27,504 bases of DNA from NCBI GenBank assembly GCA_031431235.1, contig JANPDA010000184.1, positions 1-27,504 on the forward strand. Reading direction: 5' to 3'. The stretch comes from JANNSW01 sp031431235 (lineage in GTDB: Bacteria > Pseudomonadota > Alphaproteobacteria > Rhizobiales > Hyphomicrobiaceae). Position numbers and translations under genes: made by a program. The notes beneath the pieces are model-generated. The model did no database searches and was not told the origin of the DNA. It saw only the letters and a program-made list of their open reading frames with translations. This document shows positions 1-8,426 of the stretch, in pieces. Position 1 is the first letter of the stretch. Each line of letters opens with the position of its first letter.

Positions 1-357
1 CTGGTGCCGGGCATGTTCGTCAACGTGGCAGTGGTCACGGGCAAGCCCGCCGAGGTCGTGACCATCCCCGAGACCGCGATCACCTACAGCCTCTATGGGG
101 ATTCGGTCTTCGTGGTGATCCCCGCGAAGATCGAGGCCTCGGCAGTGGGGACACGAGCCGAGCCGCCACCGCTCGAGGTCGAGCGGCGCTTCGTCGGGGT
201 CGGCGAGGTGCGTGGGGGGCGGGTGGCGATCACAACCGGATTGAAGACCGGCGAGCAGGTCGCAACCACCGGCCAGCTGAAACTCAATCCAGGCACGCAC
301 GTGCTGATCAACAACGACGTAGTGCTCGATACGGGCGGCGTCCGCAAGGCGGAGTAG
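1..357 (+). CDS. RND efflux periplasmic adaptor (membrane fusion protein), C-terminal part
   Basis: Only the last 118 residues are inside the window; the reading frame is open from base 1 and stops with TAG at 355-357. The visible part begins with LVPGMFVNVAVV, the typical end of the beta-barrel domain of HlyD/AcrA-type adaptors, followed by a membrane-proximal domain with IPETAITYSLYGDSVFVV and a closing GLKTGEQVATTGQLKL segment. These adaptors bridge the inner-membrane RND pump to an outer-membrane channel. The pump gene starts 4 bases after the stop, so the two are almost certainly co-transcribed and probably work in one complex. The signal peptide and hairpin domain lie upstream of the window. 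The exact subfamily and the substrate cannot be told from this part. Confidence 0.9.
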   Translation: MVPGMFVNVAVVTGKPAEVVTIPETAITYSLYGDSVFVVIPAKIEASAVGTRAEPPPLEVERRFVGVGEVRGGRVAITTGLKTGEQVATTGQLKLNPGTHVLINNDVVLDTGGVRKAE

Positions 358-361
358 CTCG

Positions 362-3300
362 ATGGGTAGCTTCACCGATCTGTTCATCCGGCGCCCGGTG
401 CTCGCGACCGTCGTCAGCCTGCTGGTCCTGCTGATCGGCCTGCAATCGATCGGCAAGCTGCCGATCCGCCAGTTCCCAGCCGTCGCCGATACCAAGATCG
501 AGATCCTGACGACCTATCCCGGCGCCAATGCCGAGCAGATCAAGGGTTTCATCACAACGCCGATCCAGCAGGCGATCGCGAGCGCCGAAGGCATCGACAC
601 GCTGACGTCGGTCTCCTCGCAGAACGCCTCGACCGTCACGCTGAAGCTGAAGCTCGATGCTGATGGCGATCGGGCGCTTGCCGACGTGCTGGCGAAAGTC
701 AATCAGGTGCGCGGCGTGCTGCCGCCCGAAGCCAACGATCCGATCGTCACTCGCACGACGGGCCCCGGCTACTCGCTGATGTACCTGGGTTTTTCCAGCA
801 AGCAGATGTCACCCTCGCAGATCTCGGACTATCTCGACCGGGTGGTGAAACCGCAGCTGCAGGCGATCAGCGGCGTCGCCAAAGTCGAGATCCTGGGCGG
901 CTCGACCTTCGCCATGCGGATCTGGCTCGACCCCGACCGGATGGCGGCGCTGGGCCTGACGCCACTCGACATCCGCAGCGCGCTCGCCGCCAACAACTTC
1001 ACGACGGCAGCCGGCGAGATCAAAGGCGACTTCGTCCAGACCACGATCAACGCCGAGACGACACTCGCCAGTGCCGGCGCCTTCGAGAAGCTCGTGGTCG
1101 CGACCCGCAACGGCGTGCTGATCCGGCTCGGACAGGTCGCGCGCATCGAGCTCGGACCCCAGCAGGCCAACTCGTCTTCCGTGTTCGGCGGGCTCAAAGC
1201 CGTGTTCCTGGGCATCGACGTGACGCCGAATGCCAACCCGCTGACCACGATCGAGGCCGTCCGCAACACCGTCCCCGCGATCCAGGCGCAGTTGCCCGCC
1301 GGGCTCGAAGCCTCCATCGCCTACGACGCGACGCTCTTCATCGAGGACAGCATCGTCGAGGTGGCAAAGACGCTCGGCGAAGCCGTGCTGATCGTCATCG
1401 TCGTCATTTTCCTGTTCCTCGGCAATGTCCGCTCGACCCTCATACCGATCGTGACGATCCCACTCTCGATCATCGGCGTGATGGCGCTGCTGCTCCTGCT
1501 CGGCTACTCGATCAACTTGCTGACGCTGCTCGCTGCCGTGCTGGCGATCGGGCTCGTGGTCGACGACGCGATCGTGGTCGTGGAGAACATCCATCGCCAT
1601 ATCGAGACGGGGATGACGCCGCTCGACGCTTCGCTGCAGGGCGCGCGCGAGATCGCGCTGCCGGTGGTCGCCATGACGGTCACGCTCGCCGCCGTCTATG
1701 CCCCGATCGGCTTCACCTCGGGGCTCACCGGCGCGCTCTTCCGCGAATTCGCGTTCGCGCTGGCAGGCGCGGTGATCGTGTCGGGCGTGATCGCGCTGAC
1801 GCTGTCGCCAATGATGTGCTCGAAGCTGCTTCGACACGAGACCCGTCCTGGCTGGTTCTCTCGTACCGTCGACAGCGTGTTCGCCTGGCTCAAACGGCGC
1901 TATCGCCGACGGCTGGAGAAATCGCTCGACAACCGGGCACTGACGATCTTCGTGCTCGCTGGCGTCGTTGTGTTGACGGGACTGCTCTACACCGTGGCCG
2001 GTAAACAGCTCGCGCCGTCCGAGGACCAGGGCATCATCTTTTCCTTCGTGATCGCGCCCCAGCCGACCAACCTCGACTACCTCGAGCGCTATGTCGATCG
2101 GATCGGCGAGATTTTCCAATCGGTGCCGGAGCAGCAGACCTTCTTTGCCATCAACGGTACCGGCAGCACGCATGCGGGCTTTGCCGGCATCCTGTTGAAA
2201 CCCTATTCGGAGCGATCGCGCACCGACGCGGCCGTTCTCGGCGAGCTCGCGCCGAAACTCTCAGGCGTTGCCGGTGTGAAAGTGTTCGCGACCACGCCTG
2301 CGGGCATCCCGATCGGAGCGGGCGACACGCCGGTCGAGTTCATCGTGCAGTCGCCGGGCGATCATCGCCAGCTCGCAGAGGCCTTCGGCGCCCTGGAGAA
2401 AGCCGCCAACGAGAGCGGCATGTTCATCTTCACAAACTCTGACCTCAAATACGACACTCCACAGATCGAGCTGCTGATCGACCGCGACAGGGTCAGCCAG
2501 CTCGGCATCACCATGCAGGACATTGGTGGGACATTGGCGACACTGCTGGGCGGAAATTTCGTCAACCGGTTCACCATTCAGGGTCGCAGCTACGAGGTCA
2601 TCCCGCAGGTGCCGCGCGACTTCCGGCTCTCGCCCGAATGGCTGCTGCGCTATCAGGTGCGCTCGGCGGCCGGCCAGATGGTGCCGTTGTCGGCTTTCGC
2701 CACGATCGGGCGCTCGGTGCAACCGACCTCGCTCAACACCTTCCAGCAGCTCAACTCGGCCAAGCTCCAGGGCGTGCCTTTCCCCGGGCGCAGCCTCGGG
2801 GAGGCGATCGACTTCCTCGAGCAGAAGTCGCAGGAGATCCTTCCCGCCGGCATGACCCATGACTTCCAGGGCGAGAGCCGCAGCTTCATCGAGGAAGGCA
2901 ACACGCTCGCCATCACCTTCGTGTTCGCCATCGTCATCATCTATCTGGTGCTCGCCGCCCAGTTCGAAAGCTTCCGTGATCCGCTGATCATCCTGGTCGG
3001 TTTACCGGCCTCGATGTTCGGGGCGTTGTTTGCGCTCTATCTGATCGGGTTCTTCCTGGGAAATCCGGCTTTCGTGCCGCCCTTCAACCTGGGGAGCGGC
3101 ACGATCAACATCTACACCCAGATCGGCCTCGTCACGCTGATCGGGCTCATCTCCAAGCACGGCATCCTGATGGTCGAGTTCGCCAATCGGCTGCAGGAGG
3201 AGCAGGGCCTCGATCGGCGTGCTGCGATCGTGGAGGCGGCATCGACCCGCCTGCGCCCGATCCTGATGACGACGGCTGCCATGGTGATCGGGATGGTGCC

Positions 3301-3523
3301 GTTGCTGGTCGCGCAAGGGGCCGGCGCCAAGAGCCGCTTCGATATCGGCCTCGTCATTGCCTGCGGCATGACGGTCGGGACGATCTTCACGCTGTTCATC
3401 ACGCCGGCGGTCTATACGCTGCTGGCGCGCCGGCATGCTACGCGCGCGGTCGAGCCTGCGGCGGTGGAGTTGCGTCCCGAGCCGGTCCGACAGGCGATCG
3501 AGCACCCCAAGGCTGCCGAGTAG
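362..3523 (+). CDS. RND multidrug efflux pump, inner-membrane permease (HAE1 family)
   Basis: This 1053-residue protein has the length and layout of AcrB/MexB/MexF-type proton-driven drug exporters. It starts with the usual cytoplasmic FIRRPVLATVVSLLVLLIG helix, followed by the first periplasmic loop, a helix bundle around residues 335-540, a second large periplasmic loop, and a final helix bundle from about residue 855. The TM4 proton-relay pair is visible as VVDDAIVVVENI (Asp401 and Asp402). The start ATG follows the adaptor stop by 4 bases, with a purine-rich GGCGGAG stretch serving as ribosome site inside the adaptor's end. By family, it exports hydrophobic or amphiphilic compounds from the periplasm or outer leaflet. 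No outer-membrane channel gene is seen here; it may lie upstream or a TolC-like protein may be shared. The substrate is unknown. Confidence 0.96.
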   Translation: MGSFTDLFIRRPVLATVVSLLVLLIGLQSIGKLPIRQFPAVADTKIEILTTYPGANAEQIKGFITTPIQQAIASAEGIDTLTSVSSQNASTVTLKLKLDADGDRALADVLAKVNQVRGVLPPEANDPIVTRTTGPGYSLMYLGFSSKQMSPSQISDYLDRVVKPQLQAISGVAKVEILGGSTFAMRIWLDPDRMAALGLTPLDIRSALAANNFTTAAGEIKGDFVQTTINAETTLASAGAFEKLVVATRNGVLIRLGQVARIELGPQQANSSSVFGGLKAVFLGIDVTPNANPLTTIEAVRNTVPAIQAQLPAGLEASIAYDATLFIEDSIVEVAKTLGEAVLIVIVVIFLFLGNVRSTLIPIVTIPLSIIGVMALLLLLGYSINLLTLLAAVLAIGLVVDDAIVVVENIHRHIETGMTPLDASLQGAREIALPVVAMTVTLAAVYAPIGFTSGLTGALFREFAFALAGAVIVSGVIALTLSPMMCSKLLRHETRPGWFSRTVDSVFAWLKRRYRRRLEKSLDNRALTIFVLAGVVVLTGLLYTVAGKQLAPSEDQGIIFSFVIAPQPTNLDYLERYVDRIGEIFQSVPEQQTFFAINGTGSTHAGFAGILLKPYSERSRTDAAVLGELAPKLSGVAGVKVFATTPAGIPIGAGDTPVEFIVQSPGDHRQLAEAFGALEKAANESGMFIFTNSDLKYDTPQIELLIDRDRVSQLGITMQDIGGTLATLLGGNFVNRFTIQGRSYEVIPQVPRDFRLSPEWLLRYQVRSAAGQMVPLSAFATIGRSVQPTSLNTFQQLNSAKLQGVPFPGRSLGEAIDFLEQKSQEILPAGMTHDFQGESRSFIEEGNTLAITFVFAIVIIYLVLAAQFESFRDPLIILVGLPASMFGALFALYLIGFFLGNPAFVPPFNLGSGTINIYTQIGLVTLIGLISKHGILMVEFANRLQEEQGLDRRAAIVEAASTRLRPILMTTAAMVIGMVPLLVAQGAGAKSRFDIGLVIACGMTVGTIFTLFITPAVYTLLARRHATRAVEPAAVELRPEPVRQAIEHPKAAE

Positions 3524-3528
3524 CGCTC

Positions 3529-3990
3529 ATGGTCAAGCGCCTGCTCATCGTCGCGCATGCGCCATCGCCGAATACGCTGCTCCTGCGCGAGGCGGTGGCA
3601 AGTGGGGCAGCATCGATCGGGGAGGCGATCGAGGTGAGCGTGCTGGCGCCGCTCGAGGCGGGCCCTTCGGACGTGCTCGCGGCCCAGGCGATCATCCTGG
3701 GCACCACGGAGAACCTCGGCTATATGAGCGGCGCGCTGAAGGATTTCTTCGACCGCAGCTACTATCCCCTCCTCGATCACACCCAAGGGCTGCCCTACGC
3801 CGCCTTCATCCGTGCCCGCCACGACGGCACCGGCACCTGCCGCGCCATCGAGTCGATTGCCACCGGCCTGCGCTGGCGCGCCGTGCAGCCACCGCTGCTG
3901 CTCAAAGGCGAATGGCGGGCGGAATACGAAGGGCAATGCGAGGAGCTCGGCGCGCTGTTGGCGGCGGGGCTGGAGGCGGGAGTGTTTTGA
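3529..3990 (+). CDS. Flavodoxin-fold protein, possible NAD(P)H-dependent FMN/quinone reductase
   Basis: A 153-residue cytosolic protein starting with the beta-strand/loop pattern of flavodoxin-like folds: KRLLIVAHAPSPNT, where the loop after strand 1 would hold the FMN phosphate. A second motif, AIILGTTENLGYMSGALKDF, matches the FMN-ring-binding loop of WrbA and NADPH-dependent FMN reductases (typical form: P.Y.g..pg.lK.f.DR), here with TTENLGYMSGALKDFFDR. It starts 5 bases after the pump stop, so it sits in the efflux operon as third gene. A redox flavoprotein beside a drug pump suggests quinone or dye detoxification, but this is inference from position. The first loop is shorter and less Thr/Ser-rich than in classical flavodoxins, so FMN affinity is uncertain. 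Confidence 0.8.
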   Translation: MVKRLLIVAHAPSPNTLLLREAVASGAASIGEAIEVSVLAPLEAGPSDVLAAQAIILGTTENLGYMSGALKDFFDRSYYPLLDHTQGLPYAAFIRARHDGTGTCRAIESIATGLRWRAVQPPLLLKGEWRAEYEGQCEELGALLAAGLEAGVF

Positions 3991-4010
3991 GGCGTGAATC
4001 GCTTTCGTCG

Positions 4011-4463
4011 TCAGCCGCCCCTTGCAGGACCAGGCTGCGCCACGTTGTCCTTGGCTTCGCTGCGTGCCGCGTCCAACAGCTCCTTCAAGGCGCCGACGGC
4101 TGATAGCCCGAGCGAGAAGCCGGAGCGGAACTCGCCGATTTTGCGCTCGAAAGTGGCGAGCGCGAGCAGCGCGTCGGGCTTGTCGGAATTCGCGGCCTCC
4201 AGCGCCATTCCCTCCGCGTCAGCCAGCGCCTCGATCTCGGCCGCACGCGGCTCACGCATTGCAAGCGACAACAGGATCGCGCCGCCAACGGCATGGCCGA
4301 GCGCAACCACCAGCACGGCGCCGAGAACGCCGAGCTGGGGCCGCAGATAAAGGAAGAGTGCGAGATTGAAGAGCGCGAGCCCGACGAGCAGCACGATCGC
4401 GGCAAGCGCTGCAAACGCGATCCGCCGTGCCATGTTGCGGACGAGCAACCGACGGCGAAGCAT
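4011..4463 (-). CDS. Small membrane protein of unknown function downstream of cobT
   Basis: About 150 residues if it starts at the ATG at 4463 (MLRRRLLVRN); a second ATG at 4433 (MARRIAFA) is also possible and neither has a strong ribosome site. The open frame runs further upstream into cobT, but that extension is Arg/Ser-rich out-of-frame translation and was not used. Two hydrophobic helices are visible at about residues 13-35 and 41-63, with a basic N-terminus that would stay in the cytoplasm. A mostly helical, charged tail with LLALATFERKIGEFRSGF follows. The shape recalls phage-holin-like or DUF-type membrane proteins, but I do not recognise a family. It lies 115 bases after cobT on the same strand, and converges on the flavodoxin-like gene with a 20-base gap. 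No function can be assigned. Confidence 0.7.
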   Translation of the reverse strand: MLRRRLLVRNMARRIAFAALAAIVLLVGLALFNLALFLYLRPQLGVLGAVLVVALGHAVGGAILLSLAMREPRAAEIEALADAEGMALEAANSDKPDALLALATFERKIGEFRSGFSLGLSAVGALKELLDAARSEAKDNVAQPGPARGG

Positions 4464-4578
4464 GGCGGTGCGCAGATAGAGGCGGAAGCTCGTTGGCTGT
4501 CTTGCGGGCGGTCCCGGTGCCAGAGAACAACTCCCGATCGTTTGCCGGATGGCCCAAGCGTGCTCCCAATGGTCGCGG

Positions 4579-6483
4579 TCAGTGGAGCTTGCGGCCTTTG
4601 CCCCCACTCCGCTTCGCCGTGCGCCGCGCCACGACCTTCCGCTCGGCCTGCTTCTCCTCGAACAGCTCGACCAGCTTGTCGCACATGGCGCCGGCCAATT
4701 CGCTCGGGTCGGTGATGGTGACGGCACGCTTGTAGTAGCGGGTGACGTCGTGGCCGATGCCGATCGCCAGCAGCTCGACGGGTGAGCGGGTCTCGATCTC
4801 GTTGATCACCTGGCGCAGATGCTGCTCCAGATAGGAGCCGGAGTTGACCGACAAGGTCGAATCATCGACCGGGGCGCCATCCGAGATCATCATCAGGATG
4901 CGGCGCTGCTCGGTGCGGGCGAGGATACGCTTGTGCGCCCAGGCGAGAGCCTCGCCATCGATGTTCTCTTTCAAAAGCCCCTCGCGCATCATCAGGGCAA
5001 GGCTCAGGCGCGCGCGACGCCAGGGAGCATCCGCCTTCTTGTAGATGATGTGGCGCAGGTCGTTGAGGCGGCCGGGCGCGGCGGGCTTGCCGTTGGCGAG
5101 CCATTCTTCGCGCGACTGACCGCCCTTCCAGGCCCGCGTGGTGAAACCCAGGATCTCGACCTTGACGCCGCAGCGCTCGAGAGTGCGCGCGAGAATCTCG
5201 GCACAGCAGGCCGCGACCATGATCGGGCGCCCGCGCATGCTCCCTGAGTTGTCGAGCAGCAGCGTCACCACGGTATCGCGAAAATCGGTATCGCGCTCGC
5301 GCTTGAAGGAGAGCGCATGCATTGGATCGGTCACGATGCGGGGCAGGCGGGCGGCATCGAGCACGCCCTCCTCCAGGTCGAAGTCCCAGGCGCGGTTCTG
5401 TTGGGCGAGCAAGCGGCGCTGCAGCCGGTTGGCGAGACGGGCAACGGCACCCGATAGATTGCGCAGCTCCTTGTCGAGGAAGGCGCGCAGTCGCTCCAAC
5501 TCGTCGGCGCTGCAAAGCTCGGCCGCCTCCAACTCCTCGTCATGGACCTTGGAGAAGACCTTGTAGCCGAACCGCTCGGGGTCATCGAGCACGGAGGTGT
5601 TGGGCCGCCAGGGATCGTCGCTGTCGTCGGCCTCGAGCCCTTCGGCATCGACGTCGAAAGCGTCGGAATCGGCTGATTCCGACATCTCGGTGTCCTCGCC
5701 CTGATCGCTCGAGGAGGATTGCTCGTCGGGGCTGCGGTCGCTGTCGCCAGACTCGTCGCCTTCGTCGGAGTTGTCGGCCGAGCTCTCGTCGGGATCGGCC
5801 TCGGGGTCGCCTTCGTCGCCCTCCTGATCGCCCTCGGCATTCTCCTCGAGCAGGTCGAGCTGACGCAGGATGTCGCTGATCGCATGCCCGAACTCGCGCT
5901 GGTCCTCGGCGAGCTTGTGCATGTTGGAAAGGGTGCGGCCGGCGCGCTGCTCGATCCAGTCGCGCCACAGCTCGACGACTTTCTCGGCGCCCTTGGGCGG
6001 GGCACGTCCGGTCAGGCGCTCGCGCACCATCAGGGAGAGCGCGTCCTCGAGCGGGGCGTCCTCGCGCGTTGTCACGTCGGCGAATCGGCCCGGCGCGTAC
6101 TGGCTTTCGACCTTGGCCGAGATGTTGTCAGCCATGCCCGACATCCTGAGCGACCCGATCGCCTCGACGCGCGCCCGCTCGACCGCCTCGAAGGCGAGAC
6201 GGGCCGGGCCTGAGGCCGGCGCGATTCGGCGGTGCACCTTGGGGTCGTGGCAGGCCGCTGTCAGCGCGATCGAATCGGCGTGGCCGCGAATGACCGCGAT
6301 CTCGCGCTTGGAAGGATTGCGCGACGGCTCGGGCAGCTTGACGGCCTTGCCCTCCATGCCAGGCGCGGCCGCGGAGTAAGTCACCTGCAGCTCGTCATCG
6401 GCCGCGATCCCGCGCAAGGCGAGCGCGAGCGCCCGCTTGAACGGCTCCATCGGGGCTTCCTTGCGTTTCGGCGGTTGGGACAT
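4579..6483 (-). CDS. cobT: Aerobic cobaltochelatase subunit CobT
   Basis: A 634-residue protein of the CobT family, one of the two ATPase-side subunits that, with CobN, insert Co2+ into hydrogenobyrinate a,c-diamide in aerobic cobalamin synthesis. The order is typical: an N-terminal helical domain, a very acidic Asp/Glu/Ser-rich linker at about residues 215-290, and a C-terminal von Willebrand A-type domain. The metal-binding MIDAS motif DNSGSMRGRP starts at Asp411, and the second MIDAS-side motif ISDGAPVDDSTL is present near residue 545. The layout parallels BchD of magnesium chelatase. The ATG at 6483 has a weak ribosome site; an ATG at 6450 (MEPFKRAL) has a better AAGGA before it and is a possible alternative. 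The partner cobS lies 85 bases upstream. cobN is not in the window. Confidence 0.98.
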   Translation of the reverse strand: MSQPPKRKEAPMEPFKRALALALRGIAADDELQVTYSAAAPGMEGKAVKLPEPSRNPSKREIAVIRGHADSIALTAACHDPKVHRRIAPASGPARLAFEAVERARVEAIGSLRMSGMADNISAKVESQYAPGRFADVTTREDAPLEDALSLMVRERLTGRAPPKGAEKVVELWRDWIEQRAGRTLSNMHKLAEDQREFGHAISDILRQLDLLEENAEGDQEGDEGDPEADPDESSADNSDEGDESGDSDRSPDEQSSSSDQGEDTEMSESADSDAFDVDAEGLEADDSDDPWRPNTSVLDDPERFGYKVFSKVHDEELEAAELCSADELERLRAFLDKELRNLSGAVARLANRLQRRLLAQQNRAWDFDLEEGVLDAARLPRIVTDPMHALSFKRERDTDFRDTVVTLLLDNSGSMRGRPIMVAACCAEILARTLERCGVKVEILGFTTRAWKGGQSREEWLANGKPAAPGRLNDLRHIIYKKADAPWRRARLSLALMMREGLLKENIDGEALAWAHKRILARTEQRRILMMISDGAPVDDSTLSVNSGSYLEQHLRQVINEIETRSPVELLAIGIGHDVTRYYKRAVTITDPSELAGAMCDKLVELFEEKQAERKVVARRTAKRSGGKGRKLH

Positions 6484-6517
6484 TTTCTCAGGGGTTGGGT
6501 TTTAGGGGATAGGGGAT

Positions 6518-6565
6518 AGGGGGCAGGTTTCTTCCCTGTAACCTGGCCCCTGAAACCTACCCCCT
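6518..6565. repeat. Imperfect inverted repeat between cobS and cobT
   Basis: The arms at 6518-6531 (AGGGGGCAGGTTTC) and 6552-6565 (GAAACCTACCCCCT) pair at 13 of 14 positions around a 20-base loop. Just beside it is a short tandem of AGGGGAT units at 6504-6517. The G-run/C-run composition is unlike the flanking coding DNA. It fills most of the 85-base gap after the cobS stop and could fold in the cobST mRNA as a processing or attenuation hairpin, or be a remnant of a dispersed intergenic repeat. There is no T-run, so it is not a classical terminator. Confidence 0.6.
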
Positions 6566-6568
6566 CAT

Positions 6569-7558
6569 TCAGCTCATCGCGATATTGACTGCGCTTTCCG
6601 GTAGCTCCTCGCCGAAGCAGCGCTGGTAGAACTCGGCAACCAGCGGCCGTTCCAGCTCGTCGCACTTGTTGAGGAACGTCACGCGGAACGCAAAGCCGAT
6701 GTCGTTGAAGATTTCCGCATTCTCCGCCCAGGTGATCACCGTCCGCGGGCTCATCACGGTGGAGAGATCGCCGTTCATGAAGGCGTTGCGGGTCAGGTCG
6801 GCGACGCGAACCATGTTCGAGACGGCGCCCTGCTTGTTCTTCTTGTTGAAGGATTTGACCTTGGCCAGGACGATCTTCACCTCGGCGTCGTGGGGCAGGT
6901 AATTCAGCGTCGTGACGATCGACCAGCGATCCATCTGGCCCTGGTTGATCTGCTGGGTGCCGTGATAGAGGCCGGAGGTATCGCCCAGGCCGATGGTGTT
7001 GGTGGTCGAGAACAGCCGGAAGGCTGGATGGGGGCGGATGACCTTCGACTGGTCGAGCAGCGTCAGCTTGCCCGACACCTCGAGCACGCGCTGGATGACG
7101 AACATCACGTCCGGGCGGCCGGCATCGTACTCGTCGAACACGAGCGCCGTGTTGGTCTGCAGGCAGTAGGGCAGGATGCCCTCACGGAACTCGGTGACCT
7201 GCTTGCCCTCTTTCAGCACGATCGCATCCTTGCCGATGAGGTCGATGCGACTGATGTGGCTGTCGAGGTTCACGCGGATGCACGGCCAGTTCAGCCTTGC
7301 CGCCACCTGCTCGATATGGGTCGACTTGCCGGTGCCGTGATAGCCCTGGATCATCACGCGCCGGTTGTGCGCGAAGCCCGCGAGGATCGCGAGCGTCGTC
7401 TGCTTGTCGAACAGGTAGTCGGGGTCGAGATCGGGCACGTGCGCCTCGCGCTCGGCGTAGGCCGGCACCTCGAAGTCGCTGTCGATGCCGAACAATTGGC
7501 GCGCCGAAACCTTTACATCCGGCAGGCCGGGGGCCTTCCCTGAAACGGCCAAGCTCAT
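6569..7558 (-). CDS. cobS: Aerobic cobaltochelatase subunit CobS (AAA+ ATPase)
   Basis: A 329-residue MoxR/BchI-type AAA+ ATPase. It begins with the CobS-specific N-terminal stretch VSARQLFGIDSDFEVPAYAE. The Walker A motif GYHGTGKST spans residues 72-80 with Lys78, and the Walker B motif ALVFDEYD lies near residue 140. A sensor-like STTNTIGLGD follows, and the end LVAEFYQRCFGEELPES is typical of the family. CobS and CobT form a ring complex whose ATP hydrolysis drives cobalt insertion by CobN. It is the upstream partner of cobT in the same (-) operon. The 104 bases before it, up to the J-domain gene, show no obvious ORF; that spacing allows either co-transcription or an own promoter. Confidence 0.98.
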   Translation of the reverse strand: MSLAVSGKAPGLPDVKVSARQLFGIDSDFEVPAYAEREAHVPDLDPDYLFDKQTTLAILAGFAHNRRVMIQGYHGTGKSTHIEQVAARLNWPCIRVNLDSHISRIDLIGKDAIVLKEGKQVTEFREGILPYCLQTNTALVFDEYDAGRPDVMFVIQRVLEVSGKLTLLDQSKVIRPHPAFRLFSTTNTIGLGDTSGLYHGTQQINQGQMDRWSIVTTLNYLPHDAEVKIVLAKVKSFNKKNKQGAVSNMVRVADLTRNAFMNGDLSTVMSPRTVITWAENAEIFNDIGFAFRVTFLNKCDELERPLVAEFYQRCFGEELPESAVNIAMS

Positions 7559-7662
7559 CGTCGTTCAATCCGCCGTGTTGAGTTGCGCGGCACCCTCGTC
7601 TGGCGCAGTGTGCCACGGCATCGACGGTCGACCCCTGGCATGCCCTTGGTGCTTGACAGAGC

Positions 7663-8301
7663 TCAGCAGAGCCCCGCCTGTTTCAGGTAGTTATAGGCTT
7701 GGATGATCTCGCGCAACCGCTCCTCCGACCCCTTGTCCCCACCGTTTGCGTCGGGGTGGTGGCGCTTCACCAGCGACTTGAATGCGTCCTTGATCTCTTG
7801 CTTGGTCGAGAAACTCTCCAGATTGAGTGCGCGCAGCGAGCGAATGGCCATCTTACCGAGCGGCGCGCGCGGCTCGGGAGGCTTTGCCCCGGCCTCGCGG
7901 GCAGCTTCGGCGGCATGGCGGCTGAACAGGTCGAAGGGATCGGCGCCCGGCGAGCGCGGCGGAATGCCGCGTGCTGCTCCCGACTTGTCGGGACCGTCAC
8001 TGATCGAGCCGCCCGTACCCATCGCCCAGGTCGGCCGGTGGCCTGTGATCGCATCCTTCTGGAAGGCGGCGACCTCGGTGTCGCTCATGCCAGAGAAATA
8101 ATTGTAGTGGCTGTTGTAGGAGCGCACATGCTCGAGACAGAACAGGAAATAGCGCCCTTCGCGCCCGCGGCCCTGGGGGGCGCGAAACTCGCCAATGCCG
8201 GTGCAGCCGGCCCAGTTGCAACGCGGCACGTCGGGCTCCGCCGGCTGCGCCGACCCCGATTTGACGCGGATGCTGTCGAAATATTTTGAATCGAGTTTCA
8301 T
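7663..8301 (-). CDS. J-domain (DnaJ-like) co-chaperone with N-terminal Cys/His motif
   Basis: A 212-residue protein starting at the ATG at 8301 (MKLDSKYFDSIRVK). The J-domain is at the C-terminus, about residues 150-212, and carries the essential HPD motif in KRHHPDANGGDKGSEER (HPD at 182-184), so it should stimulate an Hsp70. The N-terminal half holds a Cys28-x4-Cys33 pair and Cys55-x2-His58 around FLFCLEHVRSYN, a spacing that could bind zinc. It has no G/F or classical DnaJ zinc-finger region. Its place between cobS and divergent bolA is, as I remember, a recurrent arrangement in rhizobial genomes. A longer frame upstream to 8382 runs into the bolA promoter region and lacks coding character. 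Confidence 0.92.
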   Translation of the reverse strand: MKLDSKYFDSIRVKSGSAQPAEPDVPRCNWAGCTGIGEFRAPQGRGREGRYFLFCLEHVRSYNSHYNYFSGMSDTEVAAFQKDAITGHRPTWAMGTGGSISDGPDKSGAARGIPPRSPGADPFDLFSRHAAEAAREAGAKPPEPRAPLGKMAIRSLRALNLESFSTKQEIKDAFKSLVKRHHPDANGGDKGSEERLREIIQAYNYLKQAGLC

Positions 8302-8309
8302 CGGGACCG

Positions 8310-8338
8310 AGTATGGGCATTGCACCAAAGGCAGACAA
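8310..8338 (-). promoter_or_regulatory. Candidate promoter of the J-domain gene, possibly leaderless
   Basis: On the minus strand a TTGTCT box (8338-8333) and a CATACT box (8315-8310) are separated by 17 bases, matching 4 of 6 positions each of the sigma-70 consensus. The -10 box ends only 8 bases before the ATG at 8301, and no Shine-Dalgarno is visible, so transcription could begin at or next to the start codon. This is a pattern match only. Confidence 0.3.
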
Positions 8339-8426
8339 TAGGGACGCTGCAGATGGTAGGCATGGCGATGCAGCGCCGCCATAGCTGGGCTGGGATGGTT
8401 AGGCCACCAGAATGAGGACGCCGTTA

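Noticed and set aside
809..2173. 454-residue open frame antisense to the RND pump gene
   Set aside because: Arg/Asp/His-rich product without family motifs; it mirrors the codon bias of the pump gene on the other strand, whose motifs and length are certain.
6518..6565. cobS-cobT hairpin as a Rho-independent terminator
   Set aside because: No T-run follows on either strand and the loop is 20 bases long; cobT would be cut off from cobS.
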